From contig NZ_JAUSYL010000001.1 in assembly GCF_030816895.1 (NCBI RefSeq), positions 1,116,001-1,180,000 of the forward strand: DNA of 64,000 nt. Direction: 5' to 3'. The notes under the pieces were generated by a model. It worked only from the letters and a program-made list of their open reading frames with translations. It was not told the DNA's origin and ran no database searches. Within the stretch, counting starts at the first letter, position 1. Each line of letters starts with the position of its first letter. This document shows, piece after piece, positions 55,701-63,622 of this stretch. Source of the stretch: Clavibacter sp. B3I6 (GTDB lineage: Bacteria > Actinomycetota > Actinomycetes > Actinomycetales > Microbacteriaceae). The translations under genes and the position numbers were made by a program.

Positions 55701-55837
55701 GACGCGTCGCGGGAGCCGAGGTCGACCGCGACCACCTGGTCCGGCCGCCGGGTCTGGGCGGCGAGCGCCTGGAGGGTCCGGTCGAGGAACTCCGCGCCCT
55801 CGTGGGCGACGAGGATCGCGGTTACTCGTGGCTGCAT
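52757..55837 (-). CDS. Large polytopic family 2 glycosyltransferase
   Basis: 1026 residues. The N-terminal GT2 domain (about 1-230) has TAILVAHEGAEFLDRTLQAL and a DxD-like SADNAP. It is followed by about a dozen membrane helices (about 260-750) and an extracytoplasmic stretch, a late helix near 900 and a long acidic cytoplasmic tail (about 935-1026). Family members lie upstream of DUF5719 and downstream of whiB2 in actinobacteria and probably glycosylate a cell-surface polymer. Acceptor and sugar unknown. TAGGGT is 10 nt before the ATG. Confidence 0.88.
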   Translation of the reverse strand: MQPRVTAILVAHEGAEFLDRTLQALAAQTRRPDQVVAVDLGSRDASAALLAASEPTRMVQAPARMTFGQAVDQAVRVIPAPGGDHELLWLLSADNAPAPDALERLLAAVEASPSVAVAGPKLMEWDHPGYIHELGRTLTTLGAAVPVVDVELDQAQYDEMSDVLGVAAGGMLVRHRLWDELGGFDDALPVIDDALDLCVRARLAGHRVVVVPAARVASAGDAAPGTAFLGRRTPRRRRRRLRRQAQLHRRLAYAPPAAVPVHWLSLVPLAILRALLQLLRKRPTAAPGEIGAAVRVAVAPGRIRASRRRLAAARTAPWSSIASLRQPLAVGRRRRSLAREQYRVEHMGVSDGVEFLATGGGWTVLAALLVAAAMWLPRLAGTALTGGQLLPLGPSAGALWAQVGIGVRGSGAGPVAPSDPFAYVLAVLGSVTAWEPSLAVLGLFVAALPLAALAAWLCAAQLTRNAWLRALAALVWTLAPTLLVALGDGRLPAVLAHLLLPWLALAVLRAPRSWSASAVAGILLAAVGACAPSLVPALLVLWLVATIRAGRRAGRLVTIPVPLLALVAPLVVHRVMQGQPLALLADPAVPAAFTPADVPGLALGFPTSGLGGWTSFVEGLGLGLPASVPLVVVAVLVAPLVLGAVAALFLRGSHRAALALGVTVLGFATAVLAARTVVQSTGAVAVAVWPGSGLSLLWLGLAGALVLCFATLGRRSVVPGLVATATLVVLALPLVSAAVAGVTAVRAGGDSSLPGLVVAEAATDPAVGTLVLRAGDDGSLAADVERGAGRTLEQVSTVDTATGPLTATQTRVAELAGNVSSRSGLDATDDLRRLGISYVLLAPPVGTRDAAVHDRARSALDDDPVFTAVGQTEAGLLWRFVGSDDLAAEVPAPGNLDDPARAAVLAAQALVFALTLLLAIPTGGLAARSRPLPAYREPAVASDARPADADEPRPEHDDRGTPAYLDEATGSSVEEAAFGDIPQAGERRPGDDDAVVTAPADDGRADGRGADDRSSHDDRRRTDGQA

Positions 55838-55945
55838 GACAGGGGAGACCCTACGTGGTGGGCGGTGGGGATCCGTCGCAGGCCGACGGCGCGGCGGAAG
55901 GCCGGGGCCGGGGCCGGGGGTCGGCCGCGCGGGCAGGCGGCCGGG

Positions 55946-56263
55946 TCAGACCGCGCGCTTGCGGAGCTTGCGGCGCTCGCGCTCGGAGAGGCCGCCCCAG
56001 ATGCCGAAGCGCTCGTCGTTCTCCAGCGCGTACTCGAGGCACTCGCTGCGCACCTCGCACGAGCCGCAGATCTTCTTGGCGTCGCGGGTGGATCCGCCCT
56101 TCTCCGGGAAGAAGGCCTCGGGGTCGGTCTGCGCGCAGAGCGAGTCGGCCTGCCAGGCGAGCGGGTTGCCGTCGTCGACGGTGCGGACGCCCGGGACCCC
56201 GAGTCGGACGGGGTCGACGAACCAGTCGTCGGGGACTCCGGCGTGGTACTCAGGTAGTGCCAT
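55946..56263 (-). CDS. whiB2: WhiB2/WhmD-type iron-sulfur regulator
   Basis: 105 residues from ATG 56263 (GGGGAG upstream). Cluster cysteines C43, C66, C69 and C75, GIWGG at 87-91 and a basic tail LRKRAV. WhiB2/WhmD regulates septation and cell division in mycobacteria and is WhiB of sporulation in Streptomyces. It is divergent from nothing close; a palindrome lies about 57 bp upstream. The neighbours GT2-DUF5719 match the mycobacterial order. Confidence 0.93.
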   Translation of the reverse strand: MALPEYHAGVPDDWFVDPVRLGVPGVRTVDDGNPLAWQADSLCAQTDPEAFFPEKGGSTRDAKKICGSCEVRSECLEYALENDERFGIWGGLSERERRKLRKRAV

Positions 56264-56319
56264 GTCACGATCTCCCCACGCGGCCGAGGCGCCCGGCCGG
56301 CCCCAGCTCATCGTCATAA

Positions 56320-56333
56320 TTACACCGGTGTAA
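56320..56333. promoter_or_regulatory. Perfect 14-bp palindrome upstream of whiB2
   Basis: TTACACCGGTGTAA, AT-flanked, 57 bp before the whiB2 ATG. Likely an operator for a dimeric regulator acting on whiB2; the regulator is unknown. Confidence 0.55.
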
Positions 56334-56360
56334 CTCCACCGAGTCAAGCTGCGGAGGGTA

Positions 56361-56385
56361 AACCCTCAGCCCCTCCTCGAGGGTT
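56361..56385 (-). terminator. galE terminator candidate
   Basis: AACCCTC and GAGGGTT pair around an 11-nt loop 28 bp after the galE stop; an overlapping GAGGG/CCCTC hairpin (56354-56367) is an alternative. Confidence 0.45.
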
Positions 56386-56412
56386 GCGACGCGCCGCCGC
56401 TCGCCGTGGGCG

Positions 56413-57381
56413 CTAGTCCGCGACGCCGGCCTGGCGGGCCGTCCACGCGCTCGTCACCATGTCGTCCAGGGTGTGGCGCATGGCCCAGTCGATGTCGCGC
56501 GCGGCGAGCTCGCCGGAGGCGACGATGCGGGCCGGGTCGCCCGGTCGGCGGTCGTGCAGCTCCGGCTCGAACGCGATGCCGGTGGCCGACGCGATGGCCG
56601 TCATGATCTCGCGGACGCTGACCCCCGCGCCGCTGCCGAGGCAGTAGACGGGCTCGACGGGCTCCCCCGCCTCGAGCCGGCGGGCGGCCGCGACGTGCGA
56701 GGCGGCCAGGTCGACGACGTGGATGTAGTCCCGCACGCAGGTGCCGTCGGGCGTCGGGTAGTCGCCGCCGTTGATCCGGGGCGTGCGGCCGTCGCGCAGC
56801 GCCTCGAAGACGAGCGGGAAGAGGTTGTGGGGGCTGGTGTCGAAGTAGCCCTCCTCGCCGGATCCGACGACGTTGAAGTAGCGGAGCGACGCGTGGCGGA
56901 GGCCCGCGGCCACGCCCTGGTCGCGCAGCAGCCACTCGCCGATGAGCTTGGACTCGCCGTAGGGGGACTCGGGCGCCTTGGGCGTCCGCTCGTCCACGAG
57001 GTCGACGTCGGGCGTGCCGTAGACGGCGGCGGACGACGAGAACACGATGCTGTCGACGCCGGCCCGCTGCATCTCCTCGAGGAGCACGGCCGTCGCGGTG
57101 ACGTTCTGCTCGTAGGTGTGGAGGGGCCGCTGCACGGAGACCCCGGCGTACTTGTAGCCCGCCACGTGCACGACGCCGCGGATGTCGCCCGAGCCGAGGA
57201 TGCGCGCGAGGAGCTCCCGGTCGAGCACGGATCCGCGGTGGAACGGCACGTCCTCGGGCACGAACGACGCATGGCCGCTCGAGAGGTCGTCCAGCACGAC
57301 GGTGTCGATCCCGGCCCGGGCGAACGCGGAGACGATGTGCGAACCGATGTAGCCGGCGCCGCCGGTGACCAACCATGTCAT
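56413..57381 (-). CDS. galE: UDP-glucose 4-epimerase
   Basis: 322 residues. NAD-binding GGAGYIGSH at 7-15, catalytic SxnYxxxK as SPYGESKLIGEW and the conserved end motifs. It interconverts UDP-glucose and UDP-galactose for envelope glycans. TAGGGT is 6 nt before the ATG, a leaderless start. It is between whiB2 and manA. Confidence 0.95.
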   Translation of the reverse strand: MTWLVTGGAGYIGSHIVSAFARAGIDTVVLDDLSSGHASFVPEDVPFHRGSVLDRELLARILGSGDIRGVVHVAGYKYAGVSVQRPLHTYEQNVTATAVLLEEMQRAGVDSIVFSSSAAVYGTPDVDLVDERTPKAPESPYGESKLIGEWLLRDQGVAAGLRHASLRYFNVVGSGEEGYFDTSPHNLFPLVFEALRDGRTPRINGGDYPTPDGTCVRDYIHVVDLAASHVAAARRLEAGEPVEPVYCLGSGAGVSVREIMTAIASATGIAFEPELHDRRPGDPARIVASGELAARDIDWAMRHTLDDMVTSAWTARQAGVAD

Positions 57382-57387
57382 GCGGCA

Positions 57388-57393
57388 ACCCTA
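57388..57393 (-). promoter_or_regulatory. Leaderless -10 box of galE
   Basis: TAGGGT on the minus strand, 6 nt before the ATG at 57381. Confidence 0.55.
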
Positions 57394-57415
57394 TCGACGG
57401 CTCCGGCGCCGCCCG

Positions 57416-58729
57416 TCACGCGCCGGCGCCGCCGTCCTCGTCGTCGACGTCGGCGGCGGACGGCGCGGGCGTCGTCGCGAGGAACGCCTCGCCCTCCCCC
57501 GTGACGACGAGCCGGCCCTCGTCCGGCGTGACGAACACGGCGTCGCCGCGCACGAGGTCGACCGAGGAGGACCGGCCGCGGATCGCGACGGCGCCCGCGG
57601 TGCAGAGCACGATGGCGGGGCCGTCGACCACGACGACGCTCGCGCCGGCGTCGTCCGGGGTCGCCTCGCGGGTCGCGGGGGCGATGCGCGCGAGCAGGAA
57701 GTCGGGGACGTCGGGCCGGTACAGCTCGACGCCCGGCGCCGCGTGCTCGGGCTCGAGGTACGGCACGGGCAGCGCCTGGAACTCGAGCACGTCGAGCAGC
57801 TCGGGGACGTCCACGTGCTTGGGCGTGAGACCGCCGCGCAGCACGTTGTCGGACGCGGCCATCAGCTCGATCCCGAGGCCGTCGAGGTAGGCGTGGATGT
57901 TGCCCGCGGGGAGGTAGAGCGCCTCGCCGCGGCGGAGGGTCACGCGGTTGAGGAGGAGCGACGTGACGATGCCGGCGTCGCCGGGGTAGGCCGCGGCGAG
58001 CTCGCGGACGGTGCGCATCTCGGTCGAGAACTCGCGGCACTGCCGGTCGGAGGCGAGGCTCGCGAGCAGCGTGACGCGGTCGACGAGGCGGCGCACCTCG
58101 GATCCGCCGCCCATCAGGAACGCGAAGACGTCGCGCAGCACGTCCGCCTCGGAGCCCGTGAGGCGGGAGAGGACGGCGCGGATGACGCCCGGGTCCGAGT
58201 CGGGGCCCGACGCGTCGAGCGTGAGCAGCAGCGTGAAGACCTGCCGGACCTCCGCGAGCGGCCGGAAGCCGCAGAGCGCGTGGAACTCGTCGCTGAGGGC
58301 GTAGATCAGCTCGGGCTTGTGCAGCGGGTCCTTGTAGTTGCGGTGCGGGGCGTCGATCGGGACCCCGCGCTCCTCCTCCTCGCGGAAGCCGCGGCGGGCC
58401 CGGTGCAGGTCGGGGTGCGCCTGGAGGGAGAGGGGCCCGCCCGCGGCGAGCACCTTGAGGAGGAACGGGAGGCCCGGGCCGTCGCCCGGCCGGAGGCCGT
58501 CGGCGAGCGGGCCGAGCGTGGTGGCCGGGTCCGCCTGGATCCAGTCGGCGAGCGTCGCCGCGCCGCCCGCGGTCGCCGGGTCGACGACGCGCGTCGGGGA
58601 CCCGCCGTGCGCGCCCAGCCACAGCTCGGCCTCCGGTCCCCCGGACGGCTCGCGGCCGAGGAGCTCGGCGATGGCGGTGCGGGAACCCCAGGCGTAGTCG
58701 CGGGGGGTGTTGGCGAGGGACGTGAACAC
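57416..58729 (-). CDS. manA: Mannose-6-phosphate isomerase class I
   Basis: 437 residues from a GTG with AGGA upstream. Zinc and catalytic motifs SLQAHPDLHRA, HRNYKDPLHKPEL and LPAGNIHAYLDGLGIELMAASDNVLRGGLT identify a cupin-fold type I isomerase. It interconverts fructose-6-phosphate and mannose-6-phosphate, feeding manB. Divergent from the acyl-CoA dehydrogenase across about 165 bp with a TACGCT box for the latter. Confidence 0.96.
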   Translation of the reverse strand: MFTSLANTPRDYAWGSRTAIAELLGREPSGGPEAELWLGAHGGSPTRVVDPATAGGAATLADWIQADPATTLGPLADGLRPGDGPGLPFLLKVLAAGGPLSLQAHPDLHRARRGFREEEERGVPIDAPHRNYKDPLHKPELIYALSDEFHALCGFRPLAEVRQVFTLLLTLDASGPDSDPGVIRAVLSRLTGSEADVLRDVFAFLMGGGSEVRRLVDRVTLLASLASDRQCREFSTEMRTVRELAAAYPGDAGIVTSLLLNRVTLRRGEALYLPAGNIHAYLDGLGIELMAASDNVLRGGLTPKHVDVPELLDVLEFQALPVPYLEPEHAAPGVELYRPDVPDFLLARIAPATREATPDDAGASVVVVDGPAIVLCTAGAVAIRGRSSSVDLVRGDAVFVTPDEGRLVVTGEGEAFLATTPAPSAADVDDEDGGAGA

Positions 58730-58893
58730 GGCTGATCCTGTCGGGCTTGGCGGCTACCTACAACGCCCGAGCGGGCGCGTCCTGTCCGGACGCGACCAAA
58801 GTACCAACCGATGCGGGCCCCTCCGGGACGCGGCCTACGCTCGGCGGCAGGCGCCCGGCCCCGCGGGTGCCGACGAGACGCAATGGAGCGAAC

Positions 58894-60072
58894 GTGTCCC
58901 TCACCCCTCTCATCGGCGACTTCTACGGCTACGAGTCCCGGCTCGGCGACCGGGAGCGGGAGTCGCTCGCGGAGCTGCGCGCGTACCTCGAGGAGGAGGT
59001 GCGGCCCCGGGTCAACGGGCTCTGGGCGCGCGCCGAGTTCCCGCGGGACGTGGTCGGCGGCCTCGCCCGGCTCGGCGTGTTCGGCATGGCGTTCCCCGAG
59101 ACGCGCCCCTTCGAGAACTCGGCCGTCTTCCGCGGCTGGGCGGCGCTCGAGCTCGGGCGCGTCGACGCGAGCATGGCCACCCTCGTCGGGATGCAGAGCG
59201 GCCTGGTGATGGGCAGCGTCGCGGTCACCGGGTCCCCCGAGCAGCGCGCCGAGTGGCTGCCCCGCCTCGCGTCGGGCGAGGTCCTCGGCTCCTTCGGCCT
59301 CACCGAGCCGCTGTCCGGATCCGACTCCGCGCGCGGGCTGCGCACCGTCGCGACCCGCCGCGGCGACGAGTGGAGCATCACGGGCGCCAAGCGCTGGATC
59401 GGCAACGGCACCATCAGCGACGTCACCGTGATCTGGGCCAAGGACGCCGACGACGGCCAGGTGAAGGGCTTCCTCGTCCCCAACGACTCCCCCGGCTTCC
59501 GGGCGACCCGCATCGAGGACAAGCAGGCGCTCCGCATCGTGCAGAACGCCGACATCGAGCTCGACGGCGTCATCGTGCCCGAGCGGAACCGCCTGCAGGG
59601 CGCGCGCTCCTTCGCCGACACCGCCAAGGTGCTGCGCCTCACGCGCGCGGAGGTGGCGTGGGCCGCCGTCGGGATCTCGGTCGGCGCCTACGAGGCCGCC
59701 GTCGCGTACACGGGCGAGCGGCACCAGTTCGGCAAGCCGCTCGGCGCGCACCAGCTGATCCAGGACCTCCTGGTCCGCAGCCTCGGCAACATCACGGCGT
59801 CCATCGGGCTGGTGACGCGCGCGTCGGAGATGGTGGACGAGGGCACGCAGTCCGACGAGCACTCCGCGCTCGCGAAGGCGTACGCGACGAGCCGCATGCG
59901 CGAGACGGTCGCGTGGTGCCGCGAGGCGTTCGGCGGCAACGGCATCGTGCTCGACTACGACGTGGCGCGCTTCTTCGCCGACGCGGAGGCCATCTACTCC
60001 TACGAGGGCACGCGCGAGATGAACACGCTGATCGTCGGCCGAGCCATCACCGGGCACGCCGCCTTCGTCTGA
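58894..60072 (+). CDS. Acyl-CoA dehydrogenase (glutaryl-CoA-dehydrogenase-like)
   Basis: 392 residues from GTG 58894 (GGAG 5 nt upstream); a longer ATG frame adds low-complexity sequence only. FAD/acyl motifs GSFGLTEPLSGSDSARGLRTV and the C-terminal catalytic Glu in SYEGTREMNTLIVGRAITG match the glutaryl-CoA dehydrogenase subgroup. Likely role in lysine/tryptophan or acyl degradation with FAD. Transcribed alone. Confidence 0.9.
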   Translation: MSLTPLIGDFYGYESRLGDRERESLAELRAYLEEEVRPRVNGLWARAEFPRDVVGGLARLGVFGMAFPETRPFENSAVFRGWAALELGRVDASMATLVGMQSGLVMGSVAVTGSPEQRAEWLPRLASGEVLGSFGLTEPLSGSDSARGLRTVATRRGDEWSITGAKRWIGNGTISDVTVIWAKDADDGQVKGFLVPNDSPGFRATRIEDKQALRIVQNADIELDGVIVPERNRLQGARSFADTAKVLRLTRAEVAWAAVGISVGAYEAAVAYTGERHQFGKPLGAHQLIQDLLVRSLGNITASIGLVTRASEMVDEGTQSDEHSALAKAYATSRMRETVAWCREAFGGNGIVLDYDVARFFADAEAIYSYEGTREMNTLIVGRAITGHAAFV

Positions 60073-60172
60073 GGGACACCGGTCGGGCGCCGGAGCGGGC
60101 GGCGCGCCGGCCGTCCGGGGGGCGTCCGCGACCGGTCCCCCTCAGGCGGCGGGCGAGTCGGGCGAGGCCGGA

Positions 60173-60178
60173 TACCCT
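60173..60178 (+). promoter_or_regulatory. Leaderless -10 box for the first ligase-like gene
   Basis: TACCCT, 7 nt, then ATG 60186; it rules out the ATG at 60180, which is 1 nt from the box. Confidence 0.5.
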
Positions 60179-60185
60179 GATGGGC

Positions 60186-61667
60186 ATGCCCACCGACAGC
60201 CGCCGAGCCCTCCGAGGCTTCGCGACCTTCGTCCTCGTCACGACGTTCGCCGGTGACATGTGGCGCAACGGCCTGAGCTGGTGGGGCTTCGGCGCCGTCG
60301 CGCTCGCGATCCTCGTGACGTGCGTCACCCTGCTGGTCCGCTCCCGGCCCCTGCCGCGCCTGCGCGTCGTGCCGATCCCCCTGCTCGCGTTCACGGGGGT
60401 CGCGGTGCTGTCGATCGCGTGGTCGGAGTACCGGCCGGAGTCGGCCATCGGCGTGGCGATCCAGCTGTCCACCACCATCGCCGCGCTGACGATCGTCGTG
60501 CTGCTGTCGTGGGCGGAGATCGTGCAGGCGCTCGGGCGGGCGTTCCGCGTCGTCCTCGGGGTGTCGCTCGCCTTCGAGCTGGGGGTCGCCGTCCTCGTGC
60601 GGCAGCCGGTCATGCCGTTCTTCACCGACTACGGCCCCGATGCGCCCGCGGCCTTCGCGTGGTCCCGCGGCGAGCTGCTCAGCGGCGGCCGGATCCAGGG
60701 CGTCGTGGGCAACGCGAACCTGCTCGCGATGGTGGCGCTCCTCGGGCTCATCGTCTTCACGCTGCAGTACGCGGCGCGCACCGTCAGCCGCCGTCGCGCC
60801 GGCGCCTGGATCGCGGTGGCCCTCCTCGCGCTCGCCCTCACGGGCAGCTCCACGGTCCTCGTCGCGCTCGTCATGACGGGCGTGGTCGCGGCGCTCGCCC
60901 TGGTGGCGCGGCGGGTGGGCCTCCGCGGCCGGCTCGTGCTGGCGAGCGGCGTCGTCGTGGCCGCGGTGGTCGCCGCGGGCATCATGGTCACGCGCACGGC
61001 CGAGGTCTTCGAGCTCCTCGGCCGCTCCCCCGACCTCACCGGCCGGTTCGAGATCTGGGAGTCGGTGCTCCGTCTCGCCGGGCAGCATCCCGTCCTCGGG
61101 TGGGGCTGGATCGGCTACTGGGCACCGTGGGTGCACCCCTTCGAGGGCCTCGCGGTCCGCAGCGGCGTCACGTACCTGCAGGCGCACGACGCGTACCTCG
61201 ACGTCCTGCTGCAGGTGGGCGCCGTGGGCCTCCTGGTCTTCGCCTGCTTCATCGTCACCACCTACGTCCGCTCCTGGTGGGCCGCCATCGACCGCCCGCA
61301 GCACCGCCGCGACCGCGTCGAGCCGTACTCCGTGCTCGCGCTGGCGCCGCTGCTGCTGATGACCGCCCTCGTCGTGCAGAGCCTCGCGGAGAGCCGGCTC
61401 CTCTACGAGGGCAACTGGCTGCTGCTGGTGGTCGTCGCCGTCGCCACCCGCACGCGCATGGTCGAGCGCGAGGACGTGCCCGGCCCGGTCGACTCGCGCC
61501 GCGCCGCGGTCCTGCCCGCGCGGGCGGGCACCCCCGTCGCGCATCTGCCCTCGCCCCTCGTGGGCGCGGCGCCCGCGGGGCCCACCCGCTCCGCGTCCCC
61601 GGCCGCAGCGCCGGATACCGCCCCCGCCCCGACGCGCACCGCGCCCGCCGATCCCGGCGTCGCCTGA
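60186..61667 (+). CDS. O-antigen-ligase/WaaL-family polytopic protein (copy 1)
   Basis: 493 residues from ATG 60186. About ten membrane helices; the large extracytoplasmic loop has VVGNANLLAMVALLG and GRFEIWESVLRLAGQHPVLGWG, then HDAYLDVLLQVG, the Wzy_C/WaaL signature. A Pro/Ala-rich cytoplasmic tail (about 430-493) is unusual. These enzymes polymerise or transfer surface polysaccharides. A related gene follows 48 bp later. Confidence 0.87.
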   Translation: MPTDSRRALRGFATFVLVTTFAGDMWRNGLSWWGFGAVALAILVTCVTLLVRSRPLPRLRVVPIPLLAFTGVAVLSIAWSEYRPESAIGVAIQLSTTIAALTIVVLLSWAEIVQALGRAFRVVLGVSLAFELGVAVLVRQPVMPFFTDYGPDAPAAFAWSRGELLSGGRIQGVVGNANLLAMVALLGLIVFTLQYAARTVSRRRAGAWIAVALLALALTGSSTVLVALVMTGVVAALALVARRVGLRGRLVLASGVVVAAVVAAGIMVTRTAEVFELLGRSPDLTGRFEIWESVLRLAGQHPVLGWGWIGYWAPWVHPFEGLAVRSGVTYLQAHDAYLDVLLQVGAVGLLVFACFIVTTYVRSWWAAIDRPQHRRDRVEPYSVLALAPLLLMTALVVQSLAESRLLYEGNWLLLVVVAVATRTRMVEREDVPGPVDSRRAAVLPARAGTPVAHLPSPLVGAAPAGPTRSASPAAAPDTAPAPTRTAPADPGVA

Positions 61668-61715
61668 GCCCGGCGGCCACCAGGTGCCCCGCCGACCGCG
61701 CGTGATCCCCGGCGC

Positions 61716-63008
61716 ATGACGCTCCCCGCCCGCCTCCCGCTGCCGGAGCGCCTCCCCGACCTCCTCGGGTCGGCGCGCTTCTCCGCCGCGCTCACCCACT
61801 GCATCCTCGGCACGGCCGTCCTGTCGCACGCCATCCGGGCCACGGTCGGCTGGGCGGGGCTGATCGCGATCGTGACCGCGCTGGTCGCCATGGCCGCGGG
61901 ATCGCTCGCGGCGAAGCGCGGCGACTGGGAGTGGCGCGGCCTGCTGCCCATCTCGCTGCTGCTGCTCGTCGGCTGGTGCGCCGCGACCCTGCTCTGGACG
62001 GCCTACCAGCCGGACGCCGTCGGCGGCGTGCTGCACCTCGCGGCCTCCGCCTTCCTCGCGGTGTACGTCGGCGTCGTGCGCGACCTCATCCAGATCGTGC
62101 GCGCCGCCGGCGACGTCCTCCGCCTGGTGCTCGTGTCCTCCCTCGCCCTCGAGGTGCTGGCCGGGCTGCTCATCGACGGCCCGATCCCCTTCCTCGGCAT
62201 CCGCGGGGCGCTCGATCGCCTGGGCCCGGTCCAGGGGCTGCTCGGCGAGCGGAACGCCCTCGGGATCCTCGCGCTCGTCGCCGCCGTGACCTTCGCCGTC
62301 GAGCTGCTCACGCGGTCCGTGTCGCGCGGGCGCGGGGCCTTCTCGCTCGCGACGGCGCTCCTGGTGGCCTCGCTCACGCGCTCGTCGGTGATCCTCGGCA
62401 CGTTCCTCGTCCTGGGCGTCGCCGCCCTCGCGATCCTCGGCCTCCGCCACCTCGCCCGCCAGGCCCGGCCGCTCGCCAACAGCGCGGTCCTCGTGCTCGC
62501 GGCGGTGGCGGCCGTGCTCGTCGTGGCGTTCCGCTCCCCCGTCCTGCAGATCCTGCAGGCGCGCCCGGACTACCTGCAGCGGGTCGCCCTGTGGCGCGAG
62601 ATGCTCCGCCTCATCGACCTCAACACCATCGAGGGCTGGGGGTTCGTCGGCTTCTGGCGGCGCGACGCCTACCCGTACACGGCCCTCGACCTCGTGAGCC
62701 GGGGCGCGCAGGAATCGGGCCGCAACGCCTACCTCGACCTCTACCTGCAGGCCGGCCTCGTCGGCCTGGCGCTGTTCGCGGCGTTCTGCGCCCTCGCGCT
62801 CGGGCGCTCCTGGGTCCTCGCGACCACCAAGCGCGGGCTCGGCCACGTGTGGACGGCCCTCGTGCTCGTCGTGCTCCTCGTCGCGTCCCTCGCCGAGAGC
62901 GTCACGCTCGTGGAGTGGGGCTGGGTGCTGCTCGTCATCTGCGCGGTCAAGGCCGCCCAGGGCCGGAGCTGGCGGCACGGCCTGCCCGAGCACCGCCAGG
63001 TCGAGTGA
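61716..63008 (+). CDS. O-antigen-ligase/WaaL-family polytopic protein (copy 2)
   Basis: 430 residues with about ten membrane helices. Ligase signature GLLGERNALGILALVAAVT, LWREMLRLIDLNTIEGWGFVGFW and GRNAYLDLYLQAGLVGLALF. It aligns by eye with the preceding gene in motif order but is shorter and lacks the tail, so the two are ancient paralogues. Likely co-transcribed with copy 1. Confidence 0.87.
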   Translation: MTLPARLPLPERLPDLLGSARFSAALTHCILGTAVLSHAIRATVGWAGLIAIVTALVAMAAGSLAAKRGDWEWRGLLPISLLLLVGWCAATLLWTAYQPDAVGGVLHLAASAFLAVYVGVVRDLIQIVRAAGDVLRLVLVSSLALEVLAGLLIDGPIPFLGIRGALDRLGPVQGLLGERNALGILALVAAVTFAVELLTRSVSRGRGAFSLATALLVASLTRSSVILGTFLVLGVAALAILGLRHLARQARPLANSAVLVLAAVAAVLVVAFRSPVLQILQARPDYLQRVALWREMLRLIDLNTIEGWGFVGFWRRDAYPYTALDLVSRGAQESGRNAYLDLYLQAGLVGLALFAAFCALALGRSWVLATTKRGLGHVWTALVLVVLLVASLAESVTLVEWGWVLLVICAVKAAQGRSWRHGLPEHRQVE

Positions 63009-63012
63009 CGCG

Positions 63013-63032
63013 CGTCGGGCGATCGCCCGGCG
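63013..63032. terminator. Palindrome between convergent genes
   Basis: CGGGCGATCGCCCG core extended to a 10-bp arm with one G-T pair, between the stops at 63008 (plus) and 63039 (minus). Confidence 0.65.
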
Positions 63033-63038
63033 GAGTGA

Positions 63039-63509
63039 TCAGCGCACGGCCTCGTCGCGCGGTCGACGGAACGAGAAGAACTTGTGGCCCGTGTAGGTGG
63101 CCACGGTGATCACGATGGTCACGAGCACCTGCGCCACGATCGGCTCGAGCGGCGTGGTCTCGACCACGAGCGGCAGGAGCAGCATGTTGGCGAACAGCGG
63201 CATGAGGTTCACGAGCGTGTAGCGGGAGAAGTCGGGGATCAGGTTGCCGCTGACCTTGAACACCAGCTTCCGGTGCAGCGTGAACGCGATCGGCAGCTGC
63301 ACCGCCCACGCGATGACCAGCACGAGCGGGTACGGGACCGCGTGGCCCCACAGCAGGTAGAACAGCGCGAACCAGGCGGTGCCGAGCACGGTGTTGAAGC
63401 CGCCGACGAGCAGGAACGCGACGCGCTCGTCCTTGATCAGCCGGAGGAGGAGGCCGGGAGCCGGCGCCTCCTCGCGGGGTGCCTCGACGCCGTCCGTGCC
63501 CTGCTCCAT
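63039..63509 (-). CDS. GtrA-family membrane protein
   Basis: 156 residues from ATG 63509 (GAGGAGAG upstream). Four membrane helices with FLLVGGFNTVLGTAWFALFY and VAQVLVTIVITVATYTGHKFFSF, the GtrA/DPMS signature. GtrA proteins help flip polyprenyl-linked sugars for surface glycan modification. Convergent with the ligase-like pair; a polysaccharide function is consistent. Confidence 0.9.
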   Translation of the reverse strand: MEQGTDGVEAPREEAPAPGLLLRLIKDERVAFLLVGGFNTVLGTAWFALFYLLWGHAVPYPLVLVIAWAVQLPIAFTLHRKLVFKVSGNLIPDFSRYTLVNLMPLFANMLLLPLVVETTPLEPIVAQVLVTIVITVATYTGHKFFSFRRPRDEAVR

Positions 63510-63622
63510 GTGCTCTCCTCGCCGCCCGGCGGACGCGACGGACGGCCGACGGGCCGCGCCGTGGTCGTCCGGTGCGGCCCCCACTGTATCCGTCGTCGGC
63601 TCGACGTCCGGCCCGGGGCGCC

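Noticed and set aside
51701..56257. 1518-residue plus-strand open frame
   Set aside because: Antisense to DUF5719, GT2 and whiB2, composed of Arg/Gly/Pro low-complexity sequence with no start signal; an artefact of high GC.
60000..62993. 997-residue minus-strand open frame
   Set aside because: Antisense to the ligase-like genes, Arg/Asp/Glu-rich and without domain motifs.
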